Below are positions 1 through 6,840 of a DNA stretch of 34,311 bases, piece after piece (within the stretch, counting starts at the first letter, position 1; each line of letters begins with the position of its first letter). A model generated the notes under the pieces. It ran no database searches. It was given only the letters and a program-made list of their open reading frames with translations, and was not told the DNA's origin. Source of the stretch: Planctomycetota bacterium. GTDB taxonomy: Bacteria; Planctomycetota; UBA1135. Location: the NCBI GenBank assembly GCA_002705055.1, contig PAHY01000045.1, forward strand, positions 1-34,311, in the 5' to 3' direction. The position numbers and the translations under genes were made by a program.

Positions 1-41
1 CCTGCGGGGCCGATTCCGCTCCGCTCCATCAGCCCCGCAGG
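1..41. repeat. Inverted repeat at the window edge
   Basis: Ten-base arms CCTGCGGGGC (1-10) and GCCCCGCAGG (32-41) are perfect reverse complements around a 21-base spacer. It could be the hairpin of a terminator belonging to a gene left of the window, or part of a dispersed repeat. No T-run follows. A smaller hairpin (CACCT 64-68, AGGTG 73-77) lies just downstream. Confidence 0.4.
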
Positions 42-74
42 GGCTCGTTACCCAGTCAAGTGTCACCTTGCTAG

Positions 75-320
75 GTGTACGGAGAATGGGGTCAGGCCAT
101 TTCCTATCCCTGGAGCTCTCCACATCAGGCCGCGAGGCGCGAGTGGATTCAGATTGAGTTCGAAGATCAGACGGAGCTCGGCCCGCGCGTCGAGTTCTAC
201 TTGGTGCGTCCTTGGTTTGCACATCGACGGGACCGGGATCCTCGATTCACTGAGTGGATGAAGTCCATCAATCGCCAGCGCGCCCCGTGCCTCGGCGGGA
301 GCGAAGAGCCTCAGGACTAG
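75..320 (+). CDS. Doubtful small ORF of unknown function (81 aa)
   Basis: The frame opens after a TAG at 72-74 and starts at GTG 75. I do not recognise the product. Its composition looks protein-like (several W, F, Y and E residues, for example REWIQIEFEDQ and FTEWMKSINRQR) and the DNA is less GC-rich than its neighbours. Its TAG stop (318-320) interlocks with the TAG stop of the convergent dehydratase gene through a shared CTAG, as also happens at 7644-7647 and 26403-26406. That is the main argument that it is real. It could instead be the tail of a truncated gene or non-coding sequence. If it is not a gene, bases 1-316 hold only the edge repeats. Confidence 0.3.
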   Translation: MYGEWGQAISYPWSSPHQAARREWIQIEFEDQTELGPRVEFYLVRPWFAHRRDRDPRFTEWMKSINRQRAPCLGGSEEPQD

Positions 321-1366
321 CGCAGAAAGAAGCCGGTCAGGAAGGCGTCGGCGGGGTCGAGCAGCAGCTCGTTGCGGCCGCAAATCCAAGCTTGGCCGCG
401 CACTTCGGGGATCACGGCAGCGTGGGGGCCGAAGGAAGTCGTCTCGAGGGCGCGCACCGCGAAGCGGCTGCCGGTGATGCTCTCGATCGTGATCCAATCA
501 CCAAGCGCCAGCTCGCTGCGGGCGTGATGGATCGCGGCGCGCGCGCTGACTCCGGTGCCGGTGGGGCAGCGGTCGACTTCGCCGTCGGCGAAAACGCAGA
601 CGTTGCGCGAGTGGTGCGCCGGGTCGCTCGCCGGGCCGGTGAAGATGACGCCGTACAGGAAGGACAAGTCCGTGCTGGCGGGGTGCTCGATCGGTCGCGC
701 GGCCGTGACCGCCTGCTTGATGGCGCGGCCCAGCGCGACCTGCTGGCCCAGGTGCGCGGGCCCGCAGCCGATGCCCACGGATGCGGCGTCGACGAAGGCG
801 TAGAAGGCGCCGCCGAAGGCCAGGTCATAGCGCACCGTTCCTAGACCCGGCACCTCGACCGTGGCATCCAGTTCGCTGACGAAGCTGGGGACATTGCGGA
901 ACGAGACCTCGTCCACGACACCGTCCACGAGGTGCGCCGTGGCGTACACCCGGCCCGCCGGCGCGTCGATGGTGACCGGCGCCGCATCGCCGGCGAGCGG
1001 CAGCATGCCGGTCTCCAGCACCACCTTGGTGGCCGCGATGATTCCATGCCCGCACATCGTGCTGAAGCCCTCGTTGTGCAGGAACAGAATGCCGAAGTCG
1101 GCCTCGGCGTCGTTCGGTTCGACCAGAAAACAGCCGTACATATCGGCGTGGCCGCGCGGCTCCCACATCAGCAGCCTGCGCAGCTCATCCAGCCGGGTCT
1201 GCGCGAAGCGCCGCTTGGCCAGGATGTCCTCGCCGGGGATCGCCGGCGCATCCAGCACGACGCGGAATGGCTCGCCACCGGTGTGCGCGTCGATGGTGCG
1301 GATGCGCTGGTAGCGCGCGCTCGGCTGCCAGTCGCGCGCGGCGGCGATGCGCAGGCGTCCGCTCAT
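317..1366 (-). CDS. Proline racemase family protein, trans-3-hydroxy-L-proline dehydratase type
   Basis: The 349-residue protein belongs to the proline racemase/hydroxyproline epimerase family. The first catalytic cysteine is Cys105 in STMCGHG. At the second catalytic position the motif reads DRCPTGTG, with Thr269 where racemases and epimerases have cysteine. In this family a Cys/Thr pair is the hallmark of trans-3-hydroxy-L-proline dehydratases, which remove water to give delta-1-pyrroline-2-carboxylate. The specific reaction is therefore inferred from one residue. Length matches the family. I chose ATG 1366 rather than an upstream start because it overlaps the TGA of the preceding membrane-protein gene (ATGA), indicating translational coupling. 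It is the last gene of a minus-strand run of four. No hydroxyproline transporter or reductase is visible nearby. Confidence 0.88.
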   Translation of the reverse strand: MSGRLRIAAARDWQPSARYQRIRTIDAHTGGEPFRVVLDAPAIPGEDILAKRRFAQTRLDELRRLLMWEPRGHADMYGCFLVEPNDAEADFGILFLHNEGFSTMCGHGIIAATKVVLETGMLPLAGDAAPVTIDAPAGRVYATAHLVDGVVDEVSFRNVPSFVSELDATVEVPGLGTVRYDLAFGGAFYAFVDAASVGIGCGPAHLGQQVALGRAIKQAVTAARPIEHPASTDLSFLYGVIFTGPASDPAHHSRNVCVFADGEVDRCPTGTGVSARAAIHHARSELALGDWITIESITGSRFAVRALETTSFGPHAAVIPEVRGQAWICGRNELLLDPADAFLTGFFLR

Positions 1367-2421
1367 CCGATCATCCCCAGCCAGCTCTGCACCAGGCTGA
1401 TCCACAGCCAGGAAATCAGCGGCACTGCGAAGTACAGACTGGTGATCGCCAGCTTGGACTTGTCGAAGGGCAGCTCAGGCAGCGTCTCGACGTAGTGCAG
1501 GTAGGCGAGCAGATCGGCCAGTCGCCCGGGCGCGGCGTCGGGCCCGTCCTGGGTCGACTCCAGCACCTCGGCGCGCGCTTCGCGAATCTCGCTCTGCAGC
1601 CGACGCATCTCGGCCTGCTTGGCGGCGCTGATGATCCGTTGAATCCGCAGGATCGGCGGGATGACCGAGACCAGCGCGATCACGGTGATGAAGATCAGGA
1701 TCGCGATGGTCACCTGATCGCCGCCAAGCAGGAAGAACAGCGAGGACAGCGAAGCGCCGACCATCCATGCGATTGCGGTGCGCAGCGCGCAGCGCCCGGC
1801 GCGCAGCTGCGGCTCGAGATCGAGCAGGTCGACGTGCTCGGCGGCCGCAAAGATGGGCGCTCGCTTGATCTTGGCGTCGCGCGTCATGGCGATGCCGCGC
1901 GCGAGCAGCACAAACAGCCCACCCAGCAGCGCGGCGGTCCACCACACCGCGGGGTAGCTCCAGACTTCGCTCGAGTTGCCGAAGATCCAGTACACCAGCG
2001 GCGCAGCGATGGCGATGCCCAGCAGCGTCGCGAGGATCAGCCGGCGCGGGCTCTCGACTTCGCTCGGCAGCAGCTCGCGCTCGCGCTTCCAGCGCTTCCT
2101 GGCTTCGAGCGGAGCGGCCTCGTCGCGTAGATCCCACAGCTCGCTGGCGCTGGTCGCGCGGCCGGTCGCCGGCAGCAGGCCCCACATCAGCGAAGCGACC
2201 ATCATCAGAATGCCAAAGGGGGCGATCTCGTGGCCGCCGCCGCTGCGTTCCTGAATCAGCCGCGGCTCGCCGGGCCCGCTGCCCCCGTACTGCTGCCAGA
2301 TCAGCACGCTGATCCCGCCGAGGATCACGCTCCAGAGCAGACCCGCTACCACGGGGGGCAGCGGGAAGGCATAGGCGAACCGCAGTTCGAAAGGCAGGCG
2401 CGGGCGGCGCTCGGCGCTCAT
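1363..2421 (-). CDS. Multi-pass membrane protein of unknown function
   Basis: The 352-residue protein has about seven hydrophobic segments, the first near residues 20-42 (PPVVAGLLWSVILGG) and the last near the C-terminus (LAITSLYFAVPLISWLWI). A charged, helical stretch (AEMRRLQSEIREARAEV) before the last segment probably lies in the cytoplasm. I do not recognise a family. I chose ATG 2421 because a TATCCT box lies nine bases upstream on the minus strand and because residues upstream of it look non-coding. The gene lies 22 bases after the DoxX-like gene and overlaps the dehydratase gene by four bases, so it is probably cotranscribed with both. Confidence 0.72.
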   Translation of the reverse strand: MSAERRPRLPFELRFAYAFPLPPVVAGLLWSVILGGISVLIWQQYGGSGPGEPRLIQERSGGGHEIAPFGILMMVASLMWGLLPATGRATSASELWDLRDEAAPLEARKRWKRERELLPSEVESPRRLILATLLGIAIAAPLVYWIFGNSSEVWSYPAVWWTAALLGGLFVLLARGIAMTRDAKIKRAPIFAAAEHVDLLDLEPQLRAGRCALRTAIAWMVGASLSSLFFLLGGDQVTIAILIFITVIALVSVIPPILRIQRIISAAKQAEMRRLQSEIREARAEVLESTQDGPDAAPGRLADLLAYLHYVETLPELPFDKSKLAITSLYFAVPLISWLWISLVQSWLGMIG

Positions 2422-2430
2422 GGCCCGCCC

Positions 2431-2436
2431 AGGATA
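2431..2436 (-). promoter_or_regulatory. Putative -10 box (TATCCT) for the membrane protein gene
   Basis: Read on the minus strand, TATCCT ends nine bases before ATG 2421. The placement would give a leaderless or nearly leaderless mRNA. No convincing -35 was found. Confidence 0.4.
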
Positions 2437-2443
2437 GAGCGGC

Positions 2444-2863
2444 TCAGGCCTCGACGGGCGCGAAGCGTGCGCCGACGATCGGCAGCTCGGTGCGATGCAG
2501 CCAGCTGGTGATGGCACCCGCGACCAGTGACACCACCGCCATCGTGAACAGCAGCCCGCCATCGCCTTCGACTTCGATGCCGAGCACCGTGAGGTGGCTC
2601 ATGATGGCGCCGCCCATCAGGCCCAGCGTGAGCAGTCCGCCCAGGCCGGCGGTCCGCGGGACCAGCAGCAGAAGGACCGCGATCAGCTCGAAGCCGCCGG
2701 TCGCCAGCCGTCCCCAGGGTTCCACGCCGAGCTTCTCGAACAGCGCGATGGTCTCCGGCGCGGCCGAGAACTTGTAGAACAGGGTCTGGCCCATGATCAC
2801 CGCCGCAGCGAGGCGGGCGATCCAATCCATGAGCAGGGTCTTTCCGGAGAGGGTGGCGGTCAT
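2444..2863 (-). CDS. DoxX-like membrane protein
   Basis: The 139-residue protein has four hydrophobic segments and DoxX-type features: a first helix running into FYKFSAAPETIALFEKLGVE, then GGFELIAVLLLLVP. The family comprises small four-helix membrane proteins, some linked to quinone or thiol redox chemistry. The neighbouring DCC-type thiol oxidoreductase gene, 60 bases upstream, fits a redox role, but substrate and partner are unknown. ATG 2863 was chosen because GGAAG lies just upstream, one of the few ordinary Shine-Dalgarno-like sites in the window. ATG 2830 is an alternative start. Confidence 0.8.
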   Translation of the reverse strand: MTATLSGKTLLMDWIARLAAAVIMGQTLFYKFSAAPETIALFEKLGVEPWGRLATGGFELIAVLLLLVPRTAGLGGLLTLGLMGGAIMSHLTVLGIEVEGDGGLLFTMAVVSLVAGAITSWLHRTELPIVGARFAPVEA

Positions 2864-2923
2864 CGTTCTTCCGTCGGGTTTGACCGGTATTCCGCTCAAC
2901 CGCGACCGCTGTGACGGCGTTTC

Positions 2924-3385
2924 CTAGTCCCTCTCGGAATCTGCGTGGACATCTTCCGGCTCGGGTTCACCTGCGTCGAGGAACCGTTCCAGAAGCTCGG
3001 GGCTGGGCATGGGGCAGGCATCCTTCTTGCCGAACCAGCGATAGCGGTTGCGTGCCACCCAGCGGTAGATCGCGTCCCGCAGCGGCGGCGGGACGATCCT
3101 GAAGACGGCCAGCAGCGCCCAGGGAAACCCCAGCAGTCTCGCGACGCGCAGTGCCGCATCGCTTTCCTGGCGCATGTTCCTCCCTTCGATCAGGACCACG
3201 CTGTCTGGCAATGGACCTTGATGTCCGCATGCTGCCATCGCCTCCTGGCCAACCCGGGATTGCAAAGCTGCAAACTGGAACCGCTCCTTTCGATCGCGCT
3301 TCAGGACCCACTGCACCGCGCCGTGGCACAGATTGCAGACGCCGTCGTACAGCAACAGCGGGGGGCGGCTGGGCTGGTAGCTCAA
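2924..3385 (-). CDS. DCC family thiol-disulfide oxidoreductase-like protein (DUF393)
   Basis: The 153-residue protein carries the family motif near its N-terminus: LLYDGVCNLCHG, with Asp14, Cys17 and Cys20 giving the D-x-x-C-x-x-C pattern of DCC proteins. The middle part (SDAALRVARLLGFPW, then PPLRDAIYRWVARNRYRWFG) is also typical. The family is predicted to be thioredoxin-like, and the exact reaction is not established. The start is TTG 3385, preceded six bases upstream by TAGGCT on the minus strand. It is the first gene of the minus-strand run ending with the dehydratase and is divergent from the SET-domain gene. The C-terminus is acidic. Confidence 0.85.
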   Translation of the reverse strand: MSYQPSRPPLLLYDGVCNLCHGAVQWVLKRDRKERFQFAALQSRVGQEAMAACGHQGPLPDSVVLIEGRNMRQESDAALRVARLLGFPWALLAVFRIVPPPLRDAIYRWVARNRYRWFGKKDACPMPSPELLERFLDAGEPEPEDVHADSERD

Positions 3386-3391
3386 GCGCGC

Positions 3392-3397
3392 AGCCTA
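3392..3397 (-). promoter_or_regulatory. Putative -10 box (TAGGCT) for the DCC gene
   Basis: On the minus strand TAGGCT is followed by GCGCGC and then the TTG start at 3385. A six-base gap places the expected transcription start on or next to the start codon. Confidence 0.45.
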
Positions 3398-3472
3398 GCG
3401 AAAATCAGCCCCGACCATCTTCCCGAAGCCGGTCTTGGGTGCCATGATTCCGGCCTCTCCCGAGATCCGCAC

Positions 3473-4057
3473 ATGATGCACCCCAGCACCTCGGTCCAGT
3501 TCATCGCCGATGACCTGGGCCACGGAGTGGTCGCGACCGCGTTCATTCCGAAAGGGACCATTACCTGGGTCCAGGACCCACTCGACCGAGTCTTCAGCCC
3601 GGCCGAGATTCACCAGCTCACCCCTTCCGTGCAGGCGCTGCTGGAGTACTACGCCTTCCGCAACGCGCGCGGCGAAATGGTGCTGTGCTGGGATCACGCT
3701 CGCTACGTCAACCACAGCTTCCGCAGCAACTGCCTCTCGACGGCGTACGACTTCGAGATCGCGGTGCGGGACATCCACCCCGGCGAGCAGCTGACCGACG
3801 ACTATGGCTATCTCAATTTGAGCATGCCCTGGCGGCCGAGCGATGAGGGTACCCGCCGCAAGTGGGTCCGCCCGGATGATCTGCTGCGCTACGCGCAAGG
3901 GTGGGACCGCTCGCTTGGCGAGGCGCTGCGCAGCTCGTCGGCGGTGGCTCAGCCATTGCTTGAGTGGCTCCCCGCCGAGACCTGCGCCGAGCTGCAGCGG
4001 ATTCAGGCTGGTGAGGCCTCGATGCGCAGCATTCGAGAGCTCTACTTCGCGGGTTAG
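3473..4057 (+). CDS. SET domain-containing protein
   Basis: The 194-residue protein is essentially a stand-alone SET domain. It has the paired signatures of protein lysine methyltransferases: NHS with a following Asn (residues 80-86, YVNHSFRSN) and GEQLTDDYGY (104-113). An N-terminal strand region (FIADDLGHGVVATAFIPKGT) matches the family start. SET proteins use S-adenosylmethionine to methylate lysine side chains, and bacterial substrates are mostly unknown. No post-SET cysteine cluster is present. ATG 3473 is followed at once by a second ATG, so the start is uncertain by one codon. The frame is open far upstream, but those residues are antisense to the DCC gene. I see no clear promoter box in the 87-base divergent gap. 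Confidence 0.82.
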   Translation: MMHPSTSVQFIADDLGHGVVATAFIPKGTITWVQDPLDRVFSPAEIHQLTPSVQALLEYYAFRNARGEMVLCWDHARYVNHSFRSNCLSTAYDFEIAVRDIHPGEQLTDDYGYLNLSMPWRPSDEGTRRKWVRPDDLLRYAQGWDRSLGEALRSSSAVAQPLLEWLPAETCAELQRIQAGEASMRSIRELYFAG

Positions 4058-4060
4058 ACT
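4055..4060 (+). promoter_or_regulatory. Putative -10 box (TAGACT) fused to the SET gene stop codon
   Basis: TAGACT begins with the TAG stop (4055-4057) of the SET gene and ends five bases before ATG 4066. Confidence 0.5.
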
Positions 4061-4065
4061 GGGAA

Positions 4066-5139
4066 ATGGCGTTCATGAGACTCCTTGCACTGCTCGGACT
4101 GATCACAGCCTGCGCGCAGGCTCCGCTTGAGATCGATCGAGACGCGCAGGGGGAGCCGATTCTGGCGACCGTGCCCTATGACGTGGTCGTGCTGCTCCGC
4201 GAAGGTCGCGAGACCGCGGGCGACCCGGGCCTGTTCATCGAGCACGCGAACTTCCGTTACACCTTCGCGGCCCCGGAGCACCGGCAGGCTTTTGCCGCCG
4301 ACCCGGATCGCTTTGCGGTGCAGCAGGGCGGCGCCTGCGGGCGGATGGGCGCGCTGTCCGGCACCGGCTCGCCGCGCCTGCATGCCGTGCACGAGGGCAA
4401 GCTCTACTTCTTCGCTTCCGAAGGCTGCCGGGAGGGTTTCCTCGCCGCTCCAGAGTCGGTGGTCGCTCCGCTGATGGATCCCATCATCACGGCCGGAACC
4501 AACGAAGCGCTGCTCGCCCATGAGCTGCTGACGAAGTCGCTCGACTTCCTGGGTGGCGCCGAGGCCGTCGACGGCGCGCAGCTCGATTGGAGTCTGCAGA
4601 CCGAGCAGGAATACGGCGGCGTGAACTACCAGGTGCGCCAGCGCGAGGTGGTGGGCCCGGGCGCCCGCTACCGCTATGACTCGGCATGGAACGACGACGA
4701 GAGCGGCTATCGCCTGGCCGACGGCGCGGGCAGCCTGAGCAACTCGAGTTCAGGTACGCGCACCGCGCAGCTCGCCCAGGTGCGTGAGATGGAACGGCGG
4801 CACCAGGCCCACCTGCTCGCCGTGTATCAGCAGCGCGACGGCGAGCACACCTACCTCTGCGCGGAACCGGGCGAAGCGGGGGTCGAGATTCTGCACATCT
4901 CGGTGCAGGGCATCGGGCACCGTATCGGGGTCGAGCGCGAGACCGGGCGCATCGTCTGGCACGAGTACCTCGGCGTCGGTCCGGAGATTCACTTCGGCAC
5001 GGTGCGTGACTCTTTCCGCGCCTGGGAAGTGCAGGACGGGATCGCGATCCCGATCGGCTGGACGCGTTCCTTTGAGGGCGAGGAGGTCGCGCAGGTGCAC
5101 CGCGGCGACGAAGGCTGGCGCGTGAAAGTGCGCCGCTAG
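4066..5139 (+). CDS. YHS-like domain lipoprotein
   Basis: A short hydrophobic leader ends in the lipobox LITAC, so the 357-residue product is probably a lipoprotein anchored at Cys16. Residues about 35-105 resemble a YHS domain: PYDVVVLLREG, then FRYTFAAPEHRQAFAADP and QGGACGRMG, as in YHS-type 'GYDPVAYF...' proteins. A second short repeat (KLYFFASEGCREGFLAAPE) resembles the C-terminal half of the same fold. The remaining 220 residues begin with a FLGGAEAVDG motif like that before LolA-like beta domains, but no firm family is assigned. YHS domains are often linked to metal binding, so the conserved Cys residues may matter. ATG 4075 is an alternative start; TAGACT five bases upstream favours 4066. 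Confidence 0.7.
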   Translation: MAFMRLLALLGLITACAQAPLEIDRDAQGEPILATVPYDVVVLLREGRETAGDPGLFIEHANFRYTFAAPEHRQAFAADPDRFAVQQGGACGRMGALSGTGSPRLHAVHEGKLYFFASEGCREGFLAAPESVVAPLMDPIITAGTNEALLAHELLTKSLDFLGGAEAVDGAQLDWSLQTEQEYGGVNYQVRQREVVGPGARYRYDSAWNDDESGYRLADGAGSLSNSSSGTRTAQLAQVREMERRHQAHLLAVYQQRDGEHTYLCAEPGEAGVEILHISVQGIGHRIGVERETGRIVWHEYLGVGPEIHFGTVRDSFRAWEVQDGIAIPIGWTRSFEGEEVAQVHRGDEGWRVKVRR

Positions 5140-5142
5140 ACT
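5137..5142 (+). promoter_or_regulatory. Putative -10 box (TAGACT) fused to the lipoprotein stop codon
   Basis: TAGACT contains the TAG stop (5137-5139) of the YHS-like lipoprotein gene. It is followed by GGGGC and ATG 5148, a five-base gap. Confidence 0.5.
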
Positions 5143-5147
5143 GGGGC

Positions 5148-5711
5148 ATGGCTAGCCCGGAAGAAATGGCGGCGTCGATGATCGCCAACATGAAGGAGAA
5201 GACCGGCAAAGATCTTGCCGCCTGGAAGAAGCTGGTCGCCAAGTCCGGCTGCGCCAAGCACGGCGAGATCGTGAAGTGGCTGAAGAGCGAACACGGCATG
5301 ACGCACGGTTATGCCAATCTGGTCTCGCACAAGTTCCGCGAGAGCGACGCCGCCTCCGTCGCCGAAACCACCGATCTGGTCGCCGCGCAGTACGGCGGCA
5401 AGAAGGAAGGGCTGCGGCCGATCTACGACAAGCTGGCCAAGGCGATCGCCAAGTTCGGCAAGGACGTCGAGCTGGCGCCGAAGAAGGCGTACGTCAGCCT
5501 GCGTCGCTCGAAGCAGTTCGGGCTGATCCAGCCCTCCACGCAGACGCGGGTCGATGTCGGCCTCAACCTGAAGGGCGAGGCCGCCACCGCGCGGCTCGAG
5601 GAGTCGGGCAGCTTCAACTCGATGGTGTCGCACCGTGTGCGGCTGAGTGATGCCTCGGAGGTCGACGCCGAGCTGATCGGCTGGCTCCGCGAGGCCTACG
5701 AGCGCGCCTAG
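5148..5711 (+). CDS. DUF4287 and DUF5655 domain-containing protein
   Basis: The 187-residue soluble protein shows two known domains of unknown function. Residues 1-60 match DUF4287 (MKEKTGKDLAAWKKLV, then KHGEIVKWLKSEHGMTHGYAN). Residues about 80-187 match DUF5655 (GLRPIYDKLAKAIAKFG, then APKKAYVSLRRSKQFGLIQPS). This domain order is widespread in bacteria and no activity is established. The protein is rich in Lys and Arg in its N-terminal half, which would allow nucleic acid contact, though that is only inference. The start is firm, since no other start lies near and a TAGACT box sits five bases upstream. Confidence 0.85.
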   Translation: MASPEEMAASMIANMKEKTGKDLAAWKKLVAKSGCAKHGEIVKWLKSEHGMTHGYANLVSHKFRESDAASVAETTDLVAAQYGGKKEGLRPIYDKLAKAIAKFGKDVELAPKKAYVSLRRSKQFGLIQPSTQTRVDVGLNLKGEAATARLEESGSFNSMVSHRVRLSDASEVDAELIGWLREAYERA

Positions 5712-5714
5712 ACC

Positions 5715-5993
5715 GTGAGCGCAAGCCGCCCGCCCGAGGTCCTCACGCCCGGCGTGGTGCTCGTGCTCGGCATCCTGCTGATGGTCGCCGCGGTCGAGTC
5801 TCGACTGGGCCTGGGGCTGGCCGGGCTGCTGCTCATCGCGCACGGCTATCGCGCCTGGGTCGCCGACAGCGACGGCCCGCTCGACGACGGCGAGACCCTG
5901 CTGATGAAAGTGGGGGAAGAGGGCGAGCCGGATCGCCCGGTTCGGCTGTCGGATTTGGAGCAGAGCGGGGAAGAAGCAGCCGAAAAGGACTAG
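5715..5993 (+). CDS. Small membrane protein of unknown function
   Basis: The 92-residue product starts at GTG 5715, three bases after the preceding TAG. It has two hydrophobic helices (GVVLVLGILLMVAAV and LGLGLAGLLLIAHGY), then an acidic cytoplasmic-type tail (GEEGEPDRPVRLSDLEQSGEEAAEKD). No family is recognised. The close spacing suggests cotranscription with the DUF4287 gene. No separate promoter box is placed as in the neighbouring genes. Confidence 0.65.
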   Translation: MSASRPPEVLTPGVVLVLGILLMVAAVESRLGLGLAGLLLIAHGYRAWVADSDGPLDDGETLLMKVGEEGEPDRPVRLSDLEQSGEEAAEKD

Positions 5994-5996
5994 AGA

Positions 5997-6013
5997 GGCC
6001 GTTTTTTTGGCCG
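5997..6013 (+). other. T7 tract flanked by direct GGCCG repeats
   Basis: GGCCG (5997-6001), seven T (6002-6008) and GGCCG (6009-6013) follow the stop of the small membrane protein gene. GGCC is self-complementary, so a short hairpin is possible. It could be a weak terminator or only a slippage-prone tract. It is the clearest T-run between genes before the right edge. Confidence 0.25.
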
Positions 6014-6024
6014 AACACATCCCG

Positions 6025-6831
6025 ATGCCGCTCCGCCACCTCACGCTGCTCGCTCTCGCGCTGCTGCCATCCTGCACAGCGGCGACCTTCCAGCCGGTCG
6101 ACTGGCCGCGCTCCGGCCCGCCCTCCGAGGCGCGCACGACGGGCGCCTGGGAGCTGGGCGTGATGCGCAACGCCCACGGCGTGCGATCCGGCCCCGGCGG
6201 CTTCGCCAGCACGCTCCGTTTCGCGGTTACGACCCGCGACACCTGGGACAGCGCGATCCTGCGCTGGTTCACCCCGCTCGAAGAGAACGTCGCCGAGTTC
6301 TGGACCCTGTTCACCCTCGAGCCCGCCGAGGTGGAGGTCCAGCTCGGCGACGGCCTGCGCTGGCAGGCCGCGGAGCGCAACGCGGAAGTGAGCGGCTGGA
6401 CCGAGGTCTACGTCGATTCGCTGCATCGCTACTTCCTGTTGCCGCTGCTCGAGTTTGACATGTACGGCTCGCTCGAAGCGGGCACGGCCGATGGTCAGGC
6501 CTACCGCCGACTCTGGGCGGCCTATGGCGAGGACGAGTTCGTGCTGTGGACGCTCCCGGACACCGGTCAGCTCCACTACGCCGAGTTCACCTTCCGGGGT
6601 GTCGGCCGCAGCTACACCGGCGTGCTCGAGTACCCCACGTGGACCGAGTTCCCCAGCACCGATGGCTGGGAGACGCGCCTGCTGCCGACGACCGTGCTGG
6701 TCCGCAACGAGTTCGGCGGCTCGGTCGTGCATCAGCTCGACTTTGAGGTTCTGGAGAACCCCTACGAGCTGCTCGAGGACGGAACGCAAGACTCCGAGGC
6801 CCAAGAGCCCGAGGCGCCCGAGTCGTTCTAG
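6025..6831 (+). CDS. Lipoprotein of unknown function
   Basis: The 268-residue product begins MPLRHLTLLALALLPSC, a typical lipoprotein leader with the lipobox LPSC, so the mature protein should start at the Cys and be lipid-anchored. The rest is soluble and rich in aromatic residues and short strands (EFTFRGVGRSYTGVLEYPTW), with an acidic tail (EDGTQDSEAQEPEAPE). No family is recognised. A TTG at 6007 in the same frame is open, but ATG 6025 gives a clean signal peptide and is preferred. It lies between two other exported proteins. Confidence 0.68.
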   Translation: MPLRHLTLLALALLPSCTAATFQPVDWPRSGPPSEARTTGAWELGVMRNAHGVRSGPGGFASTLRFAVTTRDTWDSAILRWFTPLEENVAEFWTLFTLEPAEVEVQLGDGLRWQAAERNAEVSGWTEVYVDSLHRYFLLPLLEFDMYGSLEAGTADGQAYRRLWAAYGEDEFVLWTLPDTGQLHYAEFTFRGVGRSYTGVLEYPTWTEFPSTDGWETRLLPTTVLVRNEFGGSVVHQLDFEVLENPYELLEDGTQDSEAQEPEAPESF

Positions 6832-6834
6832 ACT
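6829..6834 (+). promoter_or_regulatory. Putative -10 box (TAGACT) fused to the lipoprotein stop codon
   Basis: TAGACT starts with the TAG stop (6829-6831) of the preceding lipoprotein gene and ends six bases (GGGCGG) before ATG 6841. Confidence 0.5.
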
Positions 6835-6840
6835 GGGCGG

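Noticed and set aside
254..844. Open frame of 196 codons on the plus strand over the dehydratase gene
   Set aside because: It is antisense to a well-supported gene. Long antisense frames are expected in GC-rich DNA, and the composition (Arg, Ala and Gly rich) is artificial.
2945..3472. N-terminal extension of the SET protein
   Set aside because: The extra residues are antisense to the DCC gene and the SET fold starts near residue 1 of the shorter form.
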